Shown piece by piece: positions 32,706 through 43,600 of a stretch of DNA of 64,000 nt. Made by a program: the position numbers and the translations under genes. The DNA lies in contig NZ_JAIWNC010000027.1 in assembly GCF_020216025.1 (NCBI RefSeq), positions 62,001-126,000 of the forward strand, written 5' to 3'. Every line of letters begins with the position of its first letter. Positions within the stretch are counted from its first letter, which is position 1. The notes below the pieces were generated by a model. The model had not been told where the DNA came from, made no database searches, and saw only the letters and a program-made list of their open reading frames with translations. Source of the stretch: Jidongwangia harbinensis (GTDB lineage Bacteria; Actinomycetota; Actinomycetes; Mycobacteriales; Micromonosporaceae).

Positions 32706-35700
32706 TCAGCCCGCGACGACCCGGTTGCGTCCGGCCTCCTTCGCGCGGTAGAGCGCGTGGTCGGCTCGTCCGAGCAGGGTGTCCAGCGTGTCGTCCGGCT
32801 TCAGCTCGGCCAGTCCGACACTGATCGTCACGGTGATCGGCTCGCCGTGCCCGGTCACGGTGATGGCCTCGACCGCCGCACGCATGCGCTCGCCGAGGTC
32901 GATGGGATCGCCGTGCACCTCGCTCTGTACGACGGCGAACTCCTCGCCGCCGTACCGGCCGAAGACATCCGGCCGGCGTACGTTGCGCCGCAGGACCGTG
33001 GCGACCGCGCGGATGACGTCGTCTCCGGCCGCGTGACCGTAGGTGTCGTTGACGTCCTTGAAGTGGTCGATGTCCAGCATCATGGCCGTCATCGGGCGGT
33101 GACCGCGTCGGGCGACCTCCAGCTGGGTGGTGGCCGCCGCGGTGAACTGCCGCCGGTTGTAGACCCCGGTCAGCTCGTCGGTGGTCGCGAGCTGCTGCAC
33201 GGTCGCGAACAGGCGGGCGTTCTCGTACGCGGCCGATGCCTGTCCGGCGAGCGCGGACAGCAGTTCCGCGTGCGCCGGCAGCAGCCGGCCGGGTTCGGAT
33301 GCGCCGGCGAGCAGCACTCCGCGGCCGTGGCCGCGCACGTCGAGGGGGACCGCCAACCAGCTGCCGGTGTCGCCGAGCACCGCGGCGACGGCGGCCGGAG
33401 GGGCCGCACCGTCGCCGTGGGCGGCGCGCGGGACGGCCGTCTGCAGCCCATCGCCGACCGCCGCGGCGTCGATCGGGCCGCGGGTCAGGACGGTGCACCG
33501 GGCACCGTCCAGGTGCGCGACGCAGAGCCGATCGGCGGGCAGCGTGCGGGCCATGATGCCGAGGAGCTTCTCCAGCACCTCGACCGGTTCGACGGTGGAC
33601 GTCAGCTCGCTCAGCGCCGTACGCATGAGTTCGGCGGTGTCGCGCTGCTCGCGGACGGCGCGCACGGTGACTTCCAGCTGGGCGGCCCGGGCGGTGGCCA
33701 GGGACGCCGCGATGTGGCTCGACACGGCGGTGAGGATGTCCACGTCCGCCTCGGTGAACACGCCCTTCGCGATCCGGCTGTCCAGGTACACCACGCCGGT
33801 GAGCCGGCCGTCCAGTTCCAGCGGTGCGATCAGAATGCTGCGCAGGCCGAAGACGACGGCGCTGCGCGAACCCAGAGCCGCTCCGTCCTCGCTTCCGGTG
33901 ACCACCATCGGCTGCCGTTCGGCGGCCACCCGGGTCACCAGGGTCGACGAGTACGTGGCCATCTCGGCCAGGTCCGAGCCGGCCGACGTCCGGCCGATCC
34001 GGGGTGCCAGGGAACCGTCGGCCTCGTCGACGAGGAACAGGATCGCCCGCTCGGCGCCGAGGATGCGAAGGGTCTCGTCCAGCGCCACCCGGGCCACCTT
34101 GTCCGGGTCGACCACCTGGGCGGCGGCCATGCTGACCTGCTGCAGGGCCTCCAGCCTCCGCCGGTACGGATCGATCGTCGTGGTCAGGTGCCGGCTGCCG
34201 AAGCGGTCGCCGCCGCGGCGCGTGCCGGCTGCCACCGCCGCGCCGAACTCCGTCCGGACCCAGCGCACCCGCCGCGCCCAGCCCTGCTCGGCGGCGACCG
34301 CGAGCGCGGCGCCGGCCTGTCGTGCCGAAACGGCGTGCTCGCCCAGGGCGGCCAGGGCCCGCGCGCGGACCCGGGCCGCCTCGTACTGCACCAGGGGAGC
34401 GTCCAGGCGGACCAGGGCTTCCTCGCCCTTCGCGAGGACGCGCAGCGCTTCGGCGGGCCGGCCGCGCAGCTGCGCCAGGCTCGCCGTCGCCACCAGGTCG
34501 TATCCGCGCAGCAGCGTCAGCGCCATCGGCCCGGCGGCGGGCCCGGTCTTGTGCGCCGCCCGGGTCAGGTCCCGCACCGCCGTCCGGGCCGCGGTGAGGA
34601 GCCGGGCCTGCTCCTCGGATCCGGCGTTCTCGGCACGGTGCAGCTGGGTCAGGCGCGCGAACGCGACGTAGGCGTAGTACATGCGGTACTCGGTGAAGAT
34701 CGCCGCCAGTGACAGGCGCATCGCGTCGAACGCCTGCACCGCCTGCTCGAAGGATTCGCCGAGCTCGTCCTGCTCCAGCGCGGTCTGCACGGCCCCGAGG
34801 GCGAACTGGATGCGGTGCCCGACGTCGAGCGGTTCCGCCGACCGGGCGGCCAGGGCCTGGGGCTCCTCACCGGACCGGCCGAGCAGCGCGTGGGCCATGT
34901 CGGACAGCACGGAGAAGCCGGGGAACGTGTCCGCGGCGGCCGGTGAGATGCGGCTGCGGCCACGGTCGTGCCAGATCAGCGCCTCGGTGGCGTAGCCGCG
35001 CTGGACGAGGTCACGGCCGCGCATGAGCAGGATGTTGGTGTAGAAGTCCACCTCCAGGTACCGGCGGTGCGTCTCGCACACGTCGGCCCACTCGTGGACC
35101 AGGATCTCCTTGCCCAGCACCTTGGAGAACGCCTCGTACCAGGCCGCGTTGGCGTACGCCTTCGGGTCACCGAGCTCATTGGCGAGGTTCTTCGCCTGCC
35201 GGAAGATGCGGTCGCGGCGCCGGCGCAGCCCCATCGACCCGGCCACCGAGCCGATCGCGGACAGGTGGAGGAGATAGCCGTCGGTGGCGCCGAGGCGATG
35301 CGCGAACGGAGCCGCGTTCAGCGTGAATTCGACGACCTGCCCGTGCTTGAGGTCGATGGCCGCGGCGGCGACCGCGGCCCGGCCCAGCAGCACCCGCAGA
35401 CGCAGACGCTCGGCTGCCTCGCCGGTGGCCGGCTCGGTGGCCGGCGGCCGGCTGCCGGTGGCCAGCCACCGCACCATGATCCGGGCCGTGGTCAGGGCGA
35501 ACAGGACCGGATTCTCGGGTACGCCGGTGCCGAGTTCGTCGAGGCCCTGGCGGGCGCAGGAGAGCGCCCCGGTCAGGTCCCAGTTCGTCCGCCGCACGTG
35601 GGAGAGCTGCAGCAGGAGCGCGGCACGGCGCACCGGCGCGATCTCGTCGGCCAGCCCCGCCTCCAGCTGGTGTACGGCGGCGTCCACCCGGCCGGTCGAC

Positions 35701-37985
35701 CAGTAGGCGACGCCGAGGGCCTCCCGGAAGCGGCTGTCCGGCTCGATCCCCGCCCGCGGGGCCGCCTCCGCCGCCGACTCCAGGAACGCGAGCGCCGCGT
35801 CGGGTGCGTTCTCGTCGAGGGCGAGCTGCCCGGCGGCCAATCCGGTGGCGAACAGCCGGTCCGCGGTCTCGTCGCTGCCGCCGTCGGCGTAGTGGCGGGC
35901 GATGGCGTACACGTCGGCCGGGGCGGTGGGCGCGCGCCGGTCCAGGACCGTGGCGATGCGCTGATGCAGGGCGCGCAGCTGTGCGGGGGAGACGCCGGAC
36001 AGCAGCGCCTCCCGGATGCGGTCGTGCACGAAGGCGTACGCGTCGCCGTGCGGATGGAGCAGCCCGCGGCCGGCCGCCTCGGCGAGCGGGACCATCGGCT
36101 CCGCATCCACCACCTCGGAGAGCAGGGCGGGGTCGACGATGCCGCCGATCGCGGCGGCGGCGGTCAGCACCTCCCGGACGGGTTCGTCCAGGCCCTGCAC
36201 CCGCGCTAGGACCAGGGCGATGACGTCCGTCGGCAGGTTGATCTCCTGCAGCTGCCGGGTGTCCAACCGCCAGGTCCCCCAGGACGGCCGCAGCGCCCCG
36301 ACGTCGATGAGCGAACGCAGGTACTCCAGGATCGTGAACGGGTTGCCCTGGCAGCGGGCGCCGATCTCCGCGACGACCGCTGATTCGATCGCCGAGGCGG
36401 ACAGGAACGACCGGATCAGCTCTGCGGTGTCGTCGTCGGTCAGGGGGCCGACCGGCAGGTGCAGGTCGAGAGCCGCCCCGGCCGCGTCCTCGAAGGCCTG
36501 GCGGGTGGACGCGGCGGCGTCGTCGTCACGGACCGTGGCCACGATCAGCAGGGGAGTGCCGGCGATCTCCTCGGCGAGCCGGCGGACGACGCCGCGGCTG
36601 GCCTCGTCCAGCCACTGCACGTCGTCGAGCACCAGCAGCCCGCCCGCGTTCCCGCCGGCGGCGAGCCCGGTCAGGAACGACGCCACGGCGCCGGAGAACT
36701 GGTCGCGCCGGTCGTCGGCGCTCAGCGCGGGCGCATCCAGCAGAAGGTCCAGCGTGGGTGACAGCGGCCGCAGCAGGCTGGCACCCGCACCGGCGGCCGA
36801 CCGGAGAGCCGCCACGGCGGTCGCTCGCTGCTCGGCCGGCAGGCTCGCGACGCCGCGGAGGTGTTCCTCGACCGCGGTCCGCAGCGCCGCCATCGGCAGC
36901 GACGCGTCGACGTCGCACTTGCCGCGCAGCACCAGGGCGCCGTCCCGGGCGGCGATGTCGGCCAGGGCCTGCGCCAGCCCCGACTTGCCGCCGCCGGCGG
37001 CGCCGCTGATCAGCACCATGCCGCCCACGTCGCGCCGGGCCCGTTCCCACCGGGCGGTCAGTGCCGCCATCTCGTCGGCCCGGCCGGCCAGCCGGATGCC
37101 CGCCGCCGGGATCTCGGCACGGCCACTCGCCGGCGCCTGCGGCAGGTCCCGGAGCGCGGACACGAGGTCCGCGGCGCCGGCGAAGCGGTCGTCCGGGTCC
37201 TTCGCCATCAGCCGCTGGATGATCGTGGTCAGGCCGGGGGACAGGCCGGCCCGCAGTGCGCCCGGCGACGGCAGCGGTGCGGTGGCGTGCATGGTGATCA
37301 GGTCACCGACGTCGTCGGCGCGGTACGGCAGCACGCCGGTCGCGTACTCGAACAGCACGATCCCCAGCGCGTACAGGTCCGACCGTCCGTCGACCGGGCG
37401 GTTCAGCATGCCGGTCTGCTCCGGCGGGCTGTAGTCGAAGGTGCCGACGGCGGCGTCGTCGCGGCCCGCGCGGCGGTGGGCGGCAAGCCCGAAGTCGATC
37501 AGCCGGGCCCGGCCGTCCTCGCCGACCATGATGTTGGCCGGCTTGACGTCGCGGTGCACCAGGCCGGCCCGGTGTGCCGCGGCCAGCGCGAGGGCGACAT
37601 CCAGCGCAACCGTCACGATCGCCGGCTCACCCGGCAGCGTGCCGTCGGGCGACGGACCCAGGGCCTTCCCGCGGATCAACTCCATGATCAGCGCCGGGCG
37701 GCCGGCGGCGTACCCGACGTCGTACACCTTGGGTACGCCGGGGTGATCGATGCGTGCCAGCAGCGCCGCCTCACGGCAGAACGCGGTCGCCATCCGATCG
37801 CTGTCCGCAGCCTGGACGGTCAGCATCTTCAACGCGTAGTCCGCCCCGCCGCGACGTACCCGGTAGACGACCGAGTTGGCGCCACCGCCGATCCGGCCGG
37901 CGAACTCGACGTCCGCACCGAGGTCGCCCGTCGCCGGAGCACCGGCCTGCCTGCCGCCGGCAAGCCGGGCCGTGGACTGCGTCAT
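32706..37985 (-). CDS. Ser/Thr kinase - AAA ATPase - TPR-like - GAF - GGDEF signalling protein
   Basis: This 1759-residue protein combines five modules. The kinase spans about 27-285: Gly loop GGGANSVVYR (33-42), Lys53, HRDVKPAN (144-151), DFG (164-166). The ATPase spans about 297-680, with Walker A GAAGGGKS (328-335) and LLVLDDVQWLDEA. A helical TPR-like region covers 750-1200. GAF-type sensors lie at about 1270-1440 and 1450-1600. The C-terminal diguanylate cyclase covers 1601-1759, with GGEEF near 1678 and an RRPD inhibitory site 5 residues before it. The front half resembles PknK/HstK-type kinases. Output would be c-di-GMP rather than His-kinase signalling. No transmembrane segment is visible. 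I start it at the ATG at 37985. Confidence 0.88.
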   Translation of the reverse strand: MTQSTARLAGGRQAGAPATGDLGADVEFAGRIGGGANSVVYRVRRGGADYALKMLTVQAADSDRMATAFCREAALLARIDHPGVPKVYDVGYAAGRPALIMELIRGKALGPSPDGTLPGEPAIVTVALDVALALAAAHRAGLVHRDVKPANIMVGEDGRARLIDFGLAAHRRAGRDDAAVGTFDYSPPEQTGMLNRPVDGRSDLYALGIVLFEYATGVLPYRADDVGDLITMHATAPLPSPGALRAGLSPGLTTIIQRLMAKDPDDRFAGAADLVSALRDLPQAPASGRAEIPAAGIRLAGRADEMAALTARWERARRDVGGMVLISGAAGGGKSGLAQALADIAARDGALVLRGKCDVDASLPMAALRTAVEEHLRGVASLPAEQRATAVAALRSAAGAGASLLRPLSPTLDLLLDAPALSADDRRDQFSGAVASFLTGLAAGGNAGGLLVLDDVQWLDEASRGVVRRLAEEIAGTPLLIVATVRDDDAAASTRQAFEDAAGAALDLHLPVGPLTDDDTAELIRSFLSASAIESAVVAEIGARCQGNPFTILEYLRSLIDVGALRPSWGTWRLDTRQLQEINLPTDVIALVLARVQGLDEPVREVLTAAAAIGGIVDPALLSEVVDAEPMVPLAEAAGRGLLHPHGDAYAFVHDRIREALLSGVSPAQLRALHQRIATVLDRRAPTAPADVYAIARHYADGGSDETADRLFATGLAAGQLALDENAPDAALAFLESAAEAAPRAGIEPDSRFREALGVAYWSTGRVDAAVHQLEAGLADEIAPVRRAALLLQLSHVRRTNWDLTGALSCARQGLDELGTGVPENPVLFALTTARIMVRWLATGSRPPATEPATGEAAERLRLRVLLGRAAVAAAAIDLKHGQVVEFTLNAAPFAHRLGATDGYLLHLSAIGSVAGSMGLRRRRDRIFRQAKNLANELGDPKAYANAAWYEAFSKVLGKEILVHEWADVCETHRRYLEVDFYTNILLMRGRDLVQRGYATEALIWHDRGRSRISPAAADTFPGFSVLSDMAHALLGRSGEEPQALAARSAEPLDVGHRIQFALGAVQTALEQDELGESFEQAVQAFDAMRLSLAAIFTEYRMYYAYVAFARLTQLHRAENAGSEEQARLLTAARTAVRDLTRAAHKTGPAAGPMALTLLRGYDLVATASLAQLRGRPAEALRVLAKGEEALVRLDAPLVQYEAARVRARALAALGEHAVSARQAGAALAVAAEQGWARRVRWVRTEFGAAVAAGTRRGGDRFGSRHLTTTIDPYRRRLEALQQVSMAAAQVVDPDKVARVALDETLRILGAERAILFLVDEADGSLAPRIGRTSAGSDLAEMATYSSTLVTRVAAERQPMVVTGSEDGAALGSRSAVVFGLRSILIAPLELDGRLTGVVYLDSRIAKGVFTEADVDILTAVSSHIAASLATARAAQLEVTVRAVREQRDTAELMRTALSELTSTVEPVEVLEKLLGIMARTLPADRLCVAHLDGARCTVLTRGPIDAAAVGDGLQTAVPRAAHGDGAAPPAAVAAVLGDTGSWLAVPLDVRGHGRGVLLAGASEPGRLLPAHAELLSALAGQASAAYENARLFATVQQLATTDELTGVYNRRQFTAAATTQLEVARRGHRPMTAMMLDIDHFKDVNDTYGHAAGDDVIRAVATVLRRNVRRPDVFGRYGGEEFAVVQSEVHGDPIDLGERMRAAVEAITVTGHGEPITVTISVGLAELKPDDTLDTLLGRADHALYRAKEAGRNRVVAG

Positions 37986-38046
37986 GCCTCCAGAATCGTC
38001 AGGTGGCGGCGTCCGCGGCACTAACCCGGAGATTGCAACCGCACTG

Positions 38047-38940
38047 CTACCGGTGCCGCCCGTGCGACCCGGACGTTCCGTCGGCAGGGGAGGTCGCCGC
38101 CCACGAGGCGAGCAGGCGGAGGCGCTCGGCGGACGGTGAGCCGGGTTCGGCGGTGTACACATGGAGCACCAGGCCCGGTTCGGCGGTGATGGCAAGCTCC
38201 TCGTAGGCGAGGGTGAGTGCACCGGCGACGGGGTGGTGGAACCGCTTCGTGCCGGTGCCGTGGGTTCGGACGTTGTGGTCGGCCCAGAGCCGGCGGAAGA
38301 CGTCACTCCGGGTGGAGAGTTCTCCGACCAGGTCCCGCAGCTCGCGGTCGTGCGGGTCACGGCCGGCCTCGGTGCGCATGACACCGACACACATCTCGGC
38401 GAACCGGTCCCAGTCGGGGTAGAAGTCGTGCGACGCGGGGTCGAGGAACTGGAATCTGGCCAGGTTCGGCAGGCGTCCGCCGTCGCCGATCACCGGTGCG
38501 TAGAACGCACGGCCGAGAGCGTTGGTGGCGAGCAGGTTCTGGTGGGGATCCCGGACGAAGGCGACCGCGTCGGTGATCGCTTCCAGGGCCCAGCGCAGGC
38601 TCAGGCGGGAGGCGGCCTTCGCGGCGGGGCGGCGTCGGGGCCGGCCCGAGGCCGGGATGCCGTCGGCGGTGCGGGCCAGGTCGTACAGATGGGCGCGTTC
38701 GGTGTCGTCGAGCTGCAGCGCGCGGGCCAGGGCTTCGAGGACGCCGGACGACGCGCCGGCGATCTGGCCACGCTCGAGCCGCGCGTAGTACTCCACGCTC
38801 AGTCCGGCGACGGCGGCGACCTCGCTGCGCCGGAGGCCGGGGACGCGGCGGCTGCGCGTCGGCGGCAGGCCGACCTGCTCGGGCGTCAGCCGGGCACGAC
38901 GAGTGGTCAGGAACTCGCGCACCTCGGAACGGTTGTCCAC
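38047..38940 (-). CDS. XRE-family regulator with MmyB-like ligand-binding domain
   Basis: The 297-residue protein starts at the GTG at 38940. The N-terminal HTH is RVPGLRRSEVAAVAGLSVEYYARLERGQ (about 32-59), typical of actinobacterial XRE regulators with C-terminal MmyB-like domains. That domain includes ITDAVAFVRDPHQNLLATNALGRAFY and RFQFLDPASHDFYPDWDRFAEMCVGVMR. It is divergent from an alcohol dehydrogenase, and this regulator class commonly controls an adjacent oxidoreductase. The inverted repeat CCAGT-TG-ACTGG at 39036-39047 in the shared 180-bp region is a possible binding site. Confidence 0.85.
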   Translation of the reverse strand: MDNRSEVREFLTTRRARLTPEQVGLPPTRSRRVPGLRRSEVAAVAGLSVEYYARLERGQIAGASSGVLEALARALQLDDTERAHLYDLARTADGIPASGRPRRRPAAKAASRLSLRWALEAITDAVAFVRDPHQNLLATNALGRAFYAPVIGDGGRLPNLARFQFLDPASHDFYPDWDRFAEMCVGVMRTEAGRDPHDRELRDLVGELSTRSDVFRRLWADHNVRTHGTGTKRFHHPVAGALTLAYEELAITAEPGLVLHVYTAEPGSPSAERLRLLASWAATSPADGTSGSHGRHR

Positions 38941-39121
38941 CCGTTGAGCGTAAGGCGGGCCGGAGCCGCCCGGCACCGACGAAGGGTGCCCTGTCAGTAC
39001 ACCCATCGGCAGGGACTTCTTGCTCCTCAGTACGGCCAGTTGACTGGATGCCGTGGGACCGAGGGGTCCGCCGGTCGGTGACGTGCCGGCCTGATCGAAG
39101 CGGTGAAGGGAGCACACCACG

Positions 39122-40141
39122 ATGCGTGGAGTGGTCATGTACGGGCCCGGGGACGTGCGAGTCGAGGAACGTGACGACCCGAAGATCGTCGAGCCGACCG
39201 ATGCGATCATCCGCCTCAGCGCGACCTGCATCTGCGGCAGCGACCTGTGGCCGTACCGCGGTGCCGAGCCGGTCGAGCATCAGGTGATGGGCCACGAGTA
39301 CGTCGGCGTCGTCCAGGAGGTCGGGTCGGAGGTCCGCAAGATCAGGGTCGGCGACTTCGTCGTCGGCTCCTTCTTCGCGTCCGACAACACCTGCGAGATC
39401 TGCCGGTCCGGCTACCAGGCGTACTGCGTGCACCGCGTCCTGATGGGCGCCATCGGCACCCAGAGCGAGCTGGCCCGCATCCCGCTTGCCGACGGGACCC
39501 TGGTGGCGACCCCCGGTCAGCCCGACCCCGATCTCATCCCGTCTCTGATGGCGGCCTCCGACGTGCTCGGCACGGGCTGGTTCGCGGCCGTGGCGGCCGA
39601 GTCCGGGCCCGGCAAGACCGTCGCGGTCGTCGGGGACGGCGCGGTCGGCCTGCTCGGGATCCTGGCGGCCCGGCAACTGGGCGCCGAGCGCGTCATCGCG
39701 TTCAGCCGGCACGCCGGCCGGCAGGCGCTCGCGCGGGAGTTCGGCGCCACCGACATCGTCACCGAACGCGGCGATGCCGGTGTCCAGAAGGTCAAGGAGC
39801 TGACCGGCGGACTCGGGGCGCACAGCGTGATCGAGGCGGTCGGCACCCAGGAAGCCATGATGCAGGCCATCCGTGCCACCCGTCCCGGTGGCCACGTCGG
39901 ATTCGTGGGTGTCTCGCACGACGTCGCCATCTCCGGCGACGAGCTGTTCATGGCGGGCGTTCACCTCCACGGTGGCCCCGCGCCGGTCCGGCAGTTCCTG
40001 CCCGAACTGATTCAGCTGATCTGGGACCGCCGGATCGACCCCGGCAAGGTCTTCGACCTCACCCTGCCGCTGGACCGGGCGGCAGAGGGCTACCAGGCAA
40101 TGGATCGGCGCACCGCCGTTAAGGTCCTGCTGACGGTCTGA
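39122..40141 (+). CDS. Zinc-dependent alcohol dehydrogenase
   Basis: The 339-residue enzyme has the catalytic zinc motif CICGSDLWPYRG (Cys near 38) and GHEYVGVV, a reduced structural-zinc segment CEICRSGYQAYC, and the Rossmann loop VVGDGAVGLLGILAARQLGAERVIAFS. It follows Zn-ADH length and order. The ATG at 39122 lies behind a GGGAG-like site. It is divergent from the XRE gene, which probably controls it. It ends 4 bp from the convergent immunity-like gene. The substrate alcohol or aldehyde is unknown. Confidence 0.85.
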   Translation: MRGVVMYGPGDVRVEERDDPKIVEPTDAIIRLSATCICGSDLWPYRGAEPVEHQVMGHEYVGVVQEVGSEVRKIRVGDFVVGSFFASDNTCEICRSGYQAYCVHRVLMGAIGTQSELARIPLADGTLVATPGQPDPDLIPSLMAASDVLGTGWFAAVAAESGPGKTVAVVGDGAVGLLGILAARQLGAERVIAFSRHAGRQALAREFGATDIVTERGDAGVQKVKELTGGLGAHSVIEAVGTQEAMMQAIRATRPGGHVGFVGVSHDVAISGDELFMAGVHLHGGPAPVRQFLPELIQLIWDRRIDPGKVFDLTLPLDRAAEGYQAMDRRTAVKVLLTV

Positions 40142-40145
40142 CGCC

Positions 40146-40628
40146 TCATCGCGGGGACTCGGCGTCCAGGACGGCGGCCGCATCCTCCACGATCGCCGCG
40201 AAATCGTCCGGAGGGATCCGGACCGCGAGTATCTCGGCCCGGTCCTGGGCGACGGAATGCTTCGTCGGCCACGCTTGGAAGACGATCACCAGGTCGCCGT
40301 CCCGGTAGGCGAAGGCCGCCACGTTGTCCACGGTCTCGCCCCACTGGAGGAACCAGAACTGCTCGCGGAACTCCGTCTGGTCGGCCAGCAGGAGCCGGTG
40401 GATCTCCTGCGGTGGGCGGCCCGGGAAGGGGCAGGGCGGGACGTCGCCCCGGCGTACCCGCTCGGCGTCCCGCCGCATGGACAACACGAACGATGGTACG
40501 TAGGCCGCGTTGTCGTCACTGGTCAGCCAGGTGTCGGCGGCCCACAGGTCGACGACCCGGAGGCCGGGCGACGCGATCTCGCCGATCTCCACGCCGAAGG
40601 TGGCCCGGTCACCGAACTGTCGCGTCAT
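40146..40628 (-). CDS. Putative immunity protein for the adjacent polymorphic toxin
   Basis: The 160-residue protein lacks a signal peptide or membrane segment, so it would stay in the cytosol. Central sequence QTEFREQFWFLQWGETVDNVAAFAYRDGDLVIVFQAWPTKHS is aromatic-rich and looks like the beta-sheet core of small immunity proteins. It is directly downstream of the toxin gene on the same strand. The assignment rests mainly on this position and size. A strong hairpin (40661-40690) separates the two, so it may also have its own promoter. Confidence 0.6.
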   Translation of the reverse strand: MTRQFGDRATFGVEIGEIASPGLRVVDLWAADTWLTSDDNAAYVPSFVLSMRRDAERVRRGDVPPCPFPGRPPQEIHRLLLADQTEFREQFWFLQWGETVDNVAAFAYRDGDLVIVFQAWPTKHSVAQDRAEILAVRIPPDDFAAIVEDAAAVLDAESPR

Positions 40629-40660
40629 CGTTCGTCTCTTCTCGAATGCCCGATAGATGC

Positions 40661-40690
40661 GACCGCCCCGTCGCGGGCGACGGGGCGGTC
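40661..40690 (-). terminator. Strong hairpin between toxin and immunity genes
   Basis: GACCGCCCCGTCG (40661-40673) is exactly complementary to CGACGGGGCGGTC (40678-40690), with a 4-nt loop CGGG. Located 8 bp after the toxin stop and 33 bp before the immunity start. It may terminate or attenuate toxin transcripts or stabilise the mRNA. No T tract follows. Confidence 0.65.
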
Positions 40691-40697
40691 GGTACTA

Positions 40698-43600
40698 CTA
40701 CTTCTGTTTCTTGACCTCGGACGGAATGTGGTGATCCGGGATCGGATCCGGCCTGCCGTTGTTCCGCACGCCGTTGCTGCTTCCGCTGAAGTGCCAGTTG
40801 CCGTTCGCGTCGTTGGAGTAACGGTAGTAGACGGCCTTCTTACCTCGGCCGATCTTGGTCCACCGCACGCCGGCGACCTCGATGCTGTTGGCGAACTGCT
40901 CCGCCGCGTCAGCGGGCAGCACCGCCTTGTTCGGGTTGTACGGGTTCGGTCCGCCGTGCGGATCGTGGTGGCCGGGGTTCTCGTAGACCGGCGCCTTGGG
41001 CGGATCGTTGGGCACATCCGTCGGGCAGTTGTGCACCAGGACCGAGGCACTGCCCGCCATCACGTAGTACGTCGGGATCCCCGTGATGCTGAGGTTGTGC
41101 ACCCGCGTCGCGACGGTGCGCTCGGCGATGGTGGCGACATGCGTCCGGGTGCCGTCCGCGCTGAGCAGCGGCAGCCCGACCGCGAGCCCCGACGCCGGAA
41201 TCCACGTGTTCAGCCCCGGCACCCAGAACGGGTGGCTCTCGGTGGCGGAGACGATCTTCGGCGCGGTGTCCGGGTCGCCGTCGTCGTCGATGCCGACGTC
41301 GATGATCCGTTTGACGCCGTCCGCGCTTCTGGTGCCCGCTACCGGCTTGTCCACCGTGCCGCCGACGGTCGGCTCGGTGGCCGCAACCTCGGTGCCCTTC
41401 TCCACCTCTTCGATCGGCACCAGGCGGCCACTGGCGAGCAGGACCAGGGTGCCCGGGACGAAGCTGCTGCGCCTGCACTTCTTGAAGAGCTTCTCGAAGA
41501 GCTCCTTGATGGACCGCAGCTTGTCCGAGTTCTTGAAGGCCTTGGCGCCGGTGCCGAGGTACCCGATGACGGGGATGGCGGAGAATCCGGAGAGGAAACC
41601 ACCGACGTAGTCGCCGCGCCCGAACGACACGGCCGCGTCGATGCCGTCGCAGACCTCCCCGGCGCCGGGCACCAGGCCACACGCCATGAGGGTGAACTGC
41701 AGGACGTCCAGCAGCAGGTCCTTGTTCTCCCCGACGAGTTCCTTGATGTCGGCGAGCATGGTGCAGCCGGCGGTGTTCTGGTTGACCGGAGCGGCGCACT
41801 TGGCCTGGTCCATCAACGCACCGGCGAAGTCCTTGTACACCATGAGGCATTCCTTGGACACCGCGGAGGCGTCCAGGACCATGCAGCCCCAGGTCTTGTG
41901 GTCGTCCGCGGCGGAGCCCTTACCGTCGGCCCCGCTGCCGGGTGCGGTGTTGCGCTGCTGCGCCTCCCACTCCTTCAGCTTCGTGGCGTAGATGGCGGCG
42001 GCCTGCTTCGCCGCCACGTCGGCGGCCGCGGCATCCTTGCCGGCCGCCTGCGCGTCCGCCCGAGCCGCCTCCGCGGAACGGTAGGCCGCGGTGGCGTCCT
42101 TCTGCGCCCGCTGGGAAGCGGCGGTGGCGGTGGCGGCGGACTGCGCCGCCCGGCTCGCGGAGGCCTGCGCCGCGTTCGACGCGTTGCGGGCCGTGGTGGC
42201 GCTCTTCGCCGCCTCCTCGGCCGACTTCTGCGCGGCATCCGCCGCTGCCGCGGCCTTCAGCCGGTGACCGTCGGCCACCTCGGCGGACTTCTTGGCCGCC
42301 GCCGCGTACTTGTCGGCGTCCGCGGACTGCTGCCGCGCCCGCTGTGCCGCCTCGGCCGCCTTGTTGGCGTCGGTCAGGGCGGTGTTCGCGTACTGCTGCG
42401 CCTGCCGGACCAGCGACTGCACCGCCTGCACGTGCGCTTCCTGCTCGGCGTCACGCTGTGCCGCCTCGTATCGCGACACGTTCAGGAAGTACGACACGTA
42501 GGACGGCGGGCCCGCCAACGCCACCTGGGCGGCGGCCTTGACCTCGGGGCATGCGCATTCCATCGCCCGGTACACCAGCAGGCGCTCGTCCGCGGCCCGG
42601 GCCACGTGCTGACCGTCCCGCAGGAACCGGTGCACGTCGGCGGGCGTACCCTCCAGCGCCTTCTGCGCCGCCGCCTTCAGGTTCGGCATGTCGGTGGCGC
42701 CGGCGATCAGCGCGTACACCTGCTGCCGGTCCTTCGTGGTCTTGCCCGCGTGGTTCCGGGTGCGGAGGAACGCCTCGACCGTCGCGTCGTCGCCGGCCAG
42801 CGCGGTCTGGGCCGCGGTCTTCTCCGCTCCGTCCGGCAGCGTGTCGATCAGCCGCCACACCCGCGCCCGGTCGTCCTGCCCGGCCGCGAAGCGCCGGCCC
42901 TCGGCCAGCCAGGACCGCATCTCGGTCTCGCCGCCGGTCAACGCGGTCGCCGCCGCGTTCTTCGTCCATTCCCCGCCGTACGTGCTCAGGGTGATCGCCG
43001 CCCGCCGGCCGTGGTCCAGGACCACCGCGCTCGGTGCGCCGACCGCACTCGCCTGATCCAGCGACGTCCGGGTGCCCGCCTCGATGCGGTCCTGCTCCGC
43101 GGTGTCCCAGGCAAGCGTTCGGTCCCAGGCCGCGGCCTCGCCACCGGCCGACTTCACCGCCTGCTCGGCCGCCAGCGCCTCCTGCGCCGCCAGCACGCCC
43201 TGCTCGGTCCACTCCGCCCGGCGTGCGACGTCCTCGGCACGGGCCAGCTTCTGCACGGCGTCGGCGTCACCGGCCGCCTGCACGGCGAGGTTCGCCGACT
43301 CCACCGCCGCCTGGGCGTGCTCGAAGGCCTTCTCCGCCGACTTGCGGCCCTGCTCCGCGGCCACGGCCGCGTCCAGCGCGGCCCGCTCCGCGTTCTCCGC
43401 GTGCTCGGCCGCCCGTGCCGCGAAGGCGAACGCCTCCTGCGACGCCTGCGCCGCGGACGCCGCCAGGGACTCGGCCCGGTCCGCCGCGCGGTCCGCCGTC
43501 GCCGCCGCGTTGCGTGCCTGCGCCGCCGCGTTGCGCGCCCGTGCGGCCTGTGCCGCCGACACGCCGGAGTGCCGCCCGGCCTCGTCCGCCGCGGTACCCG

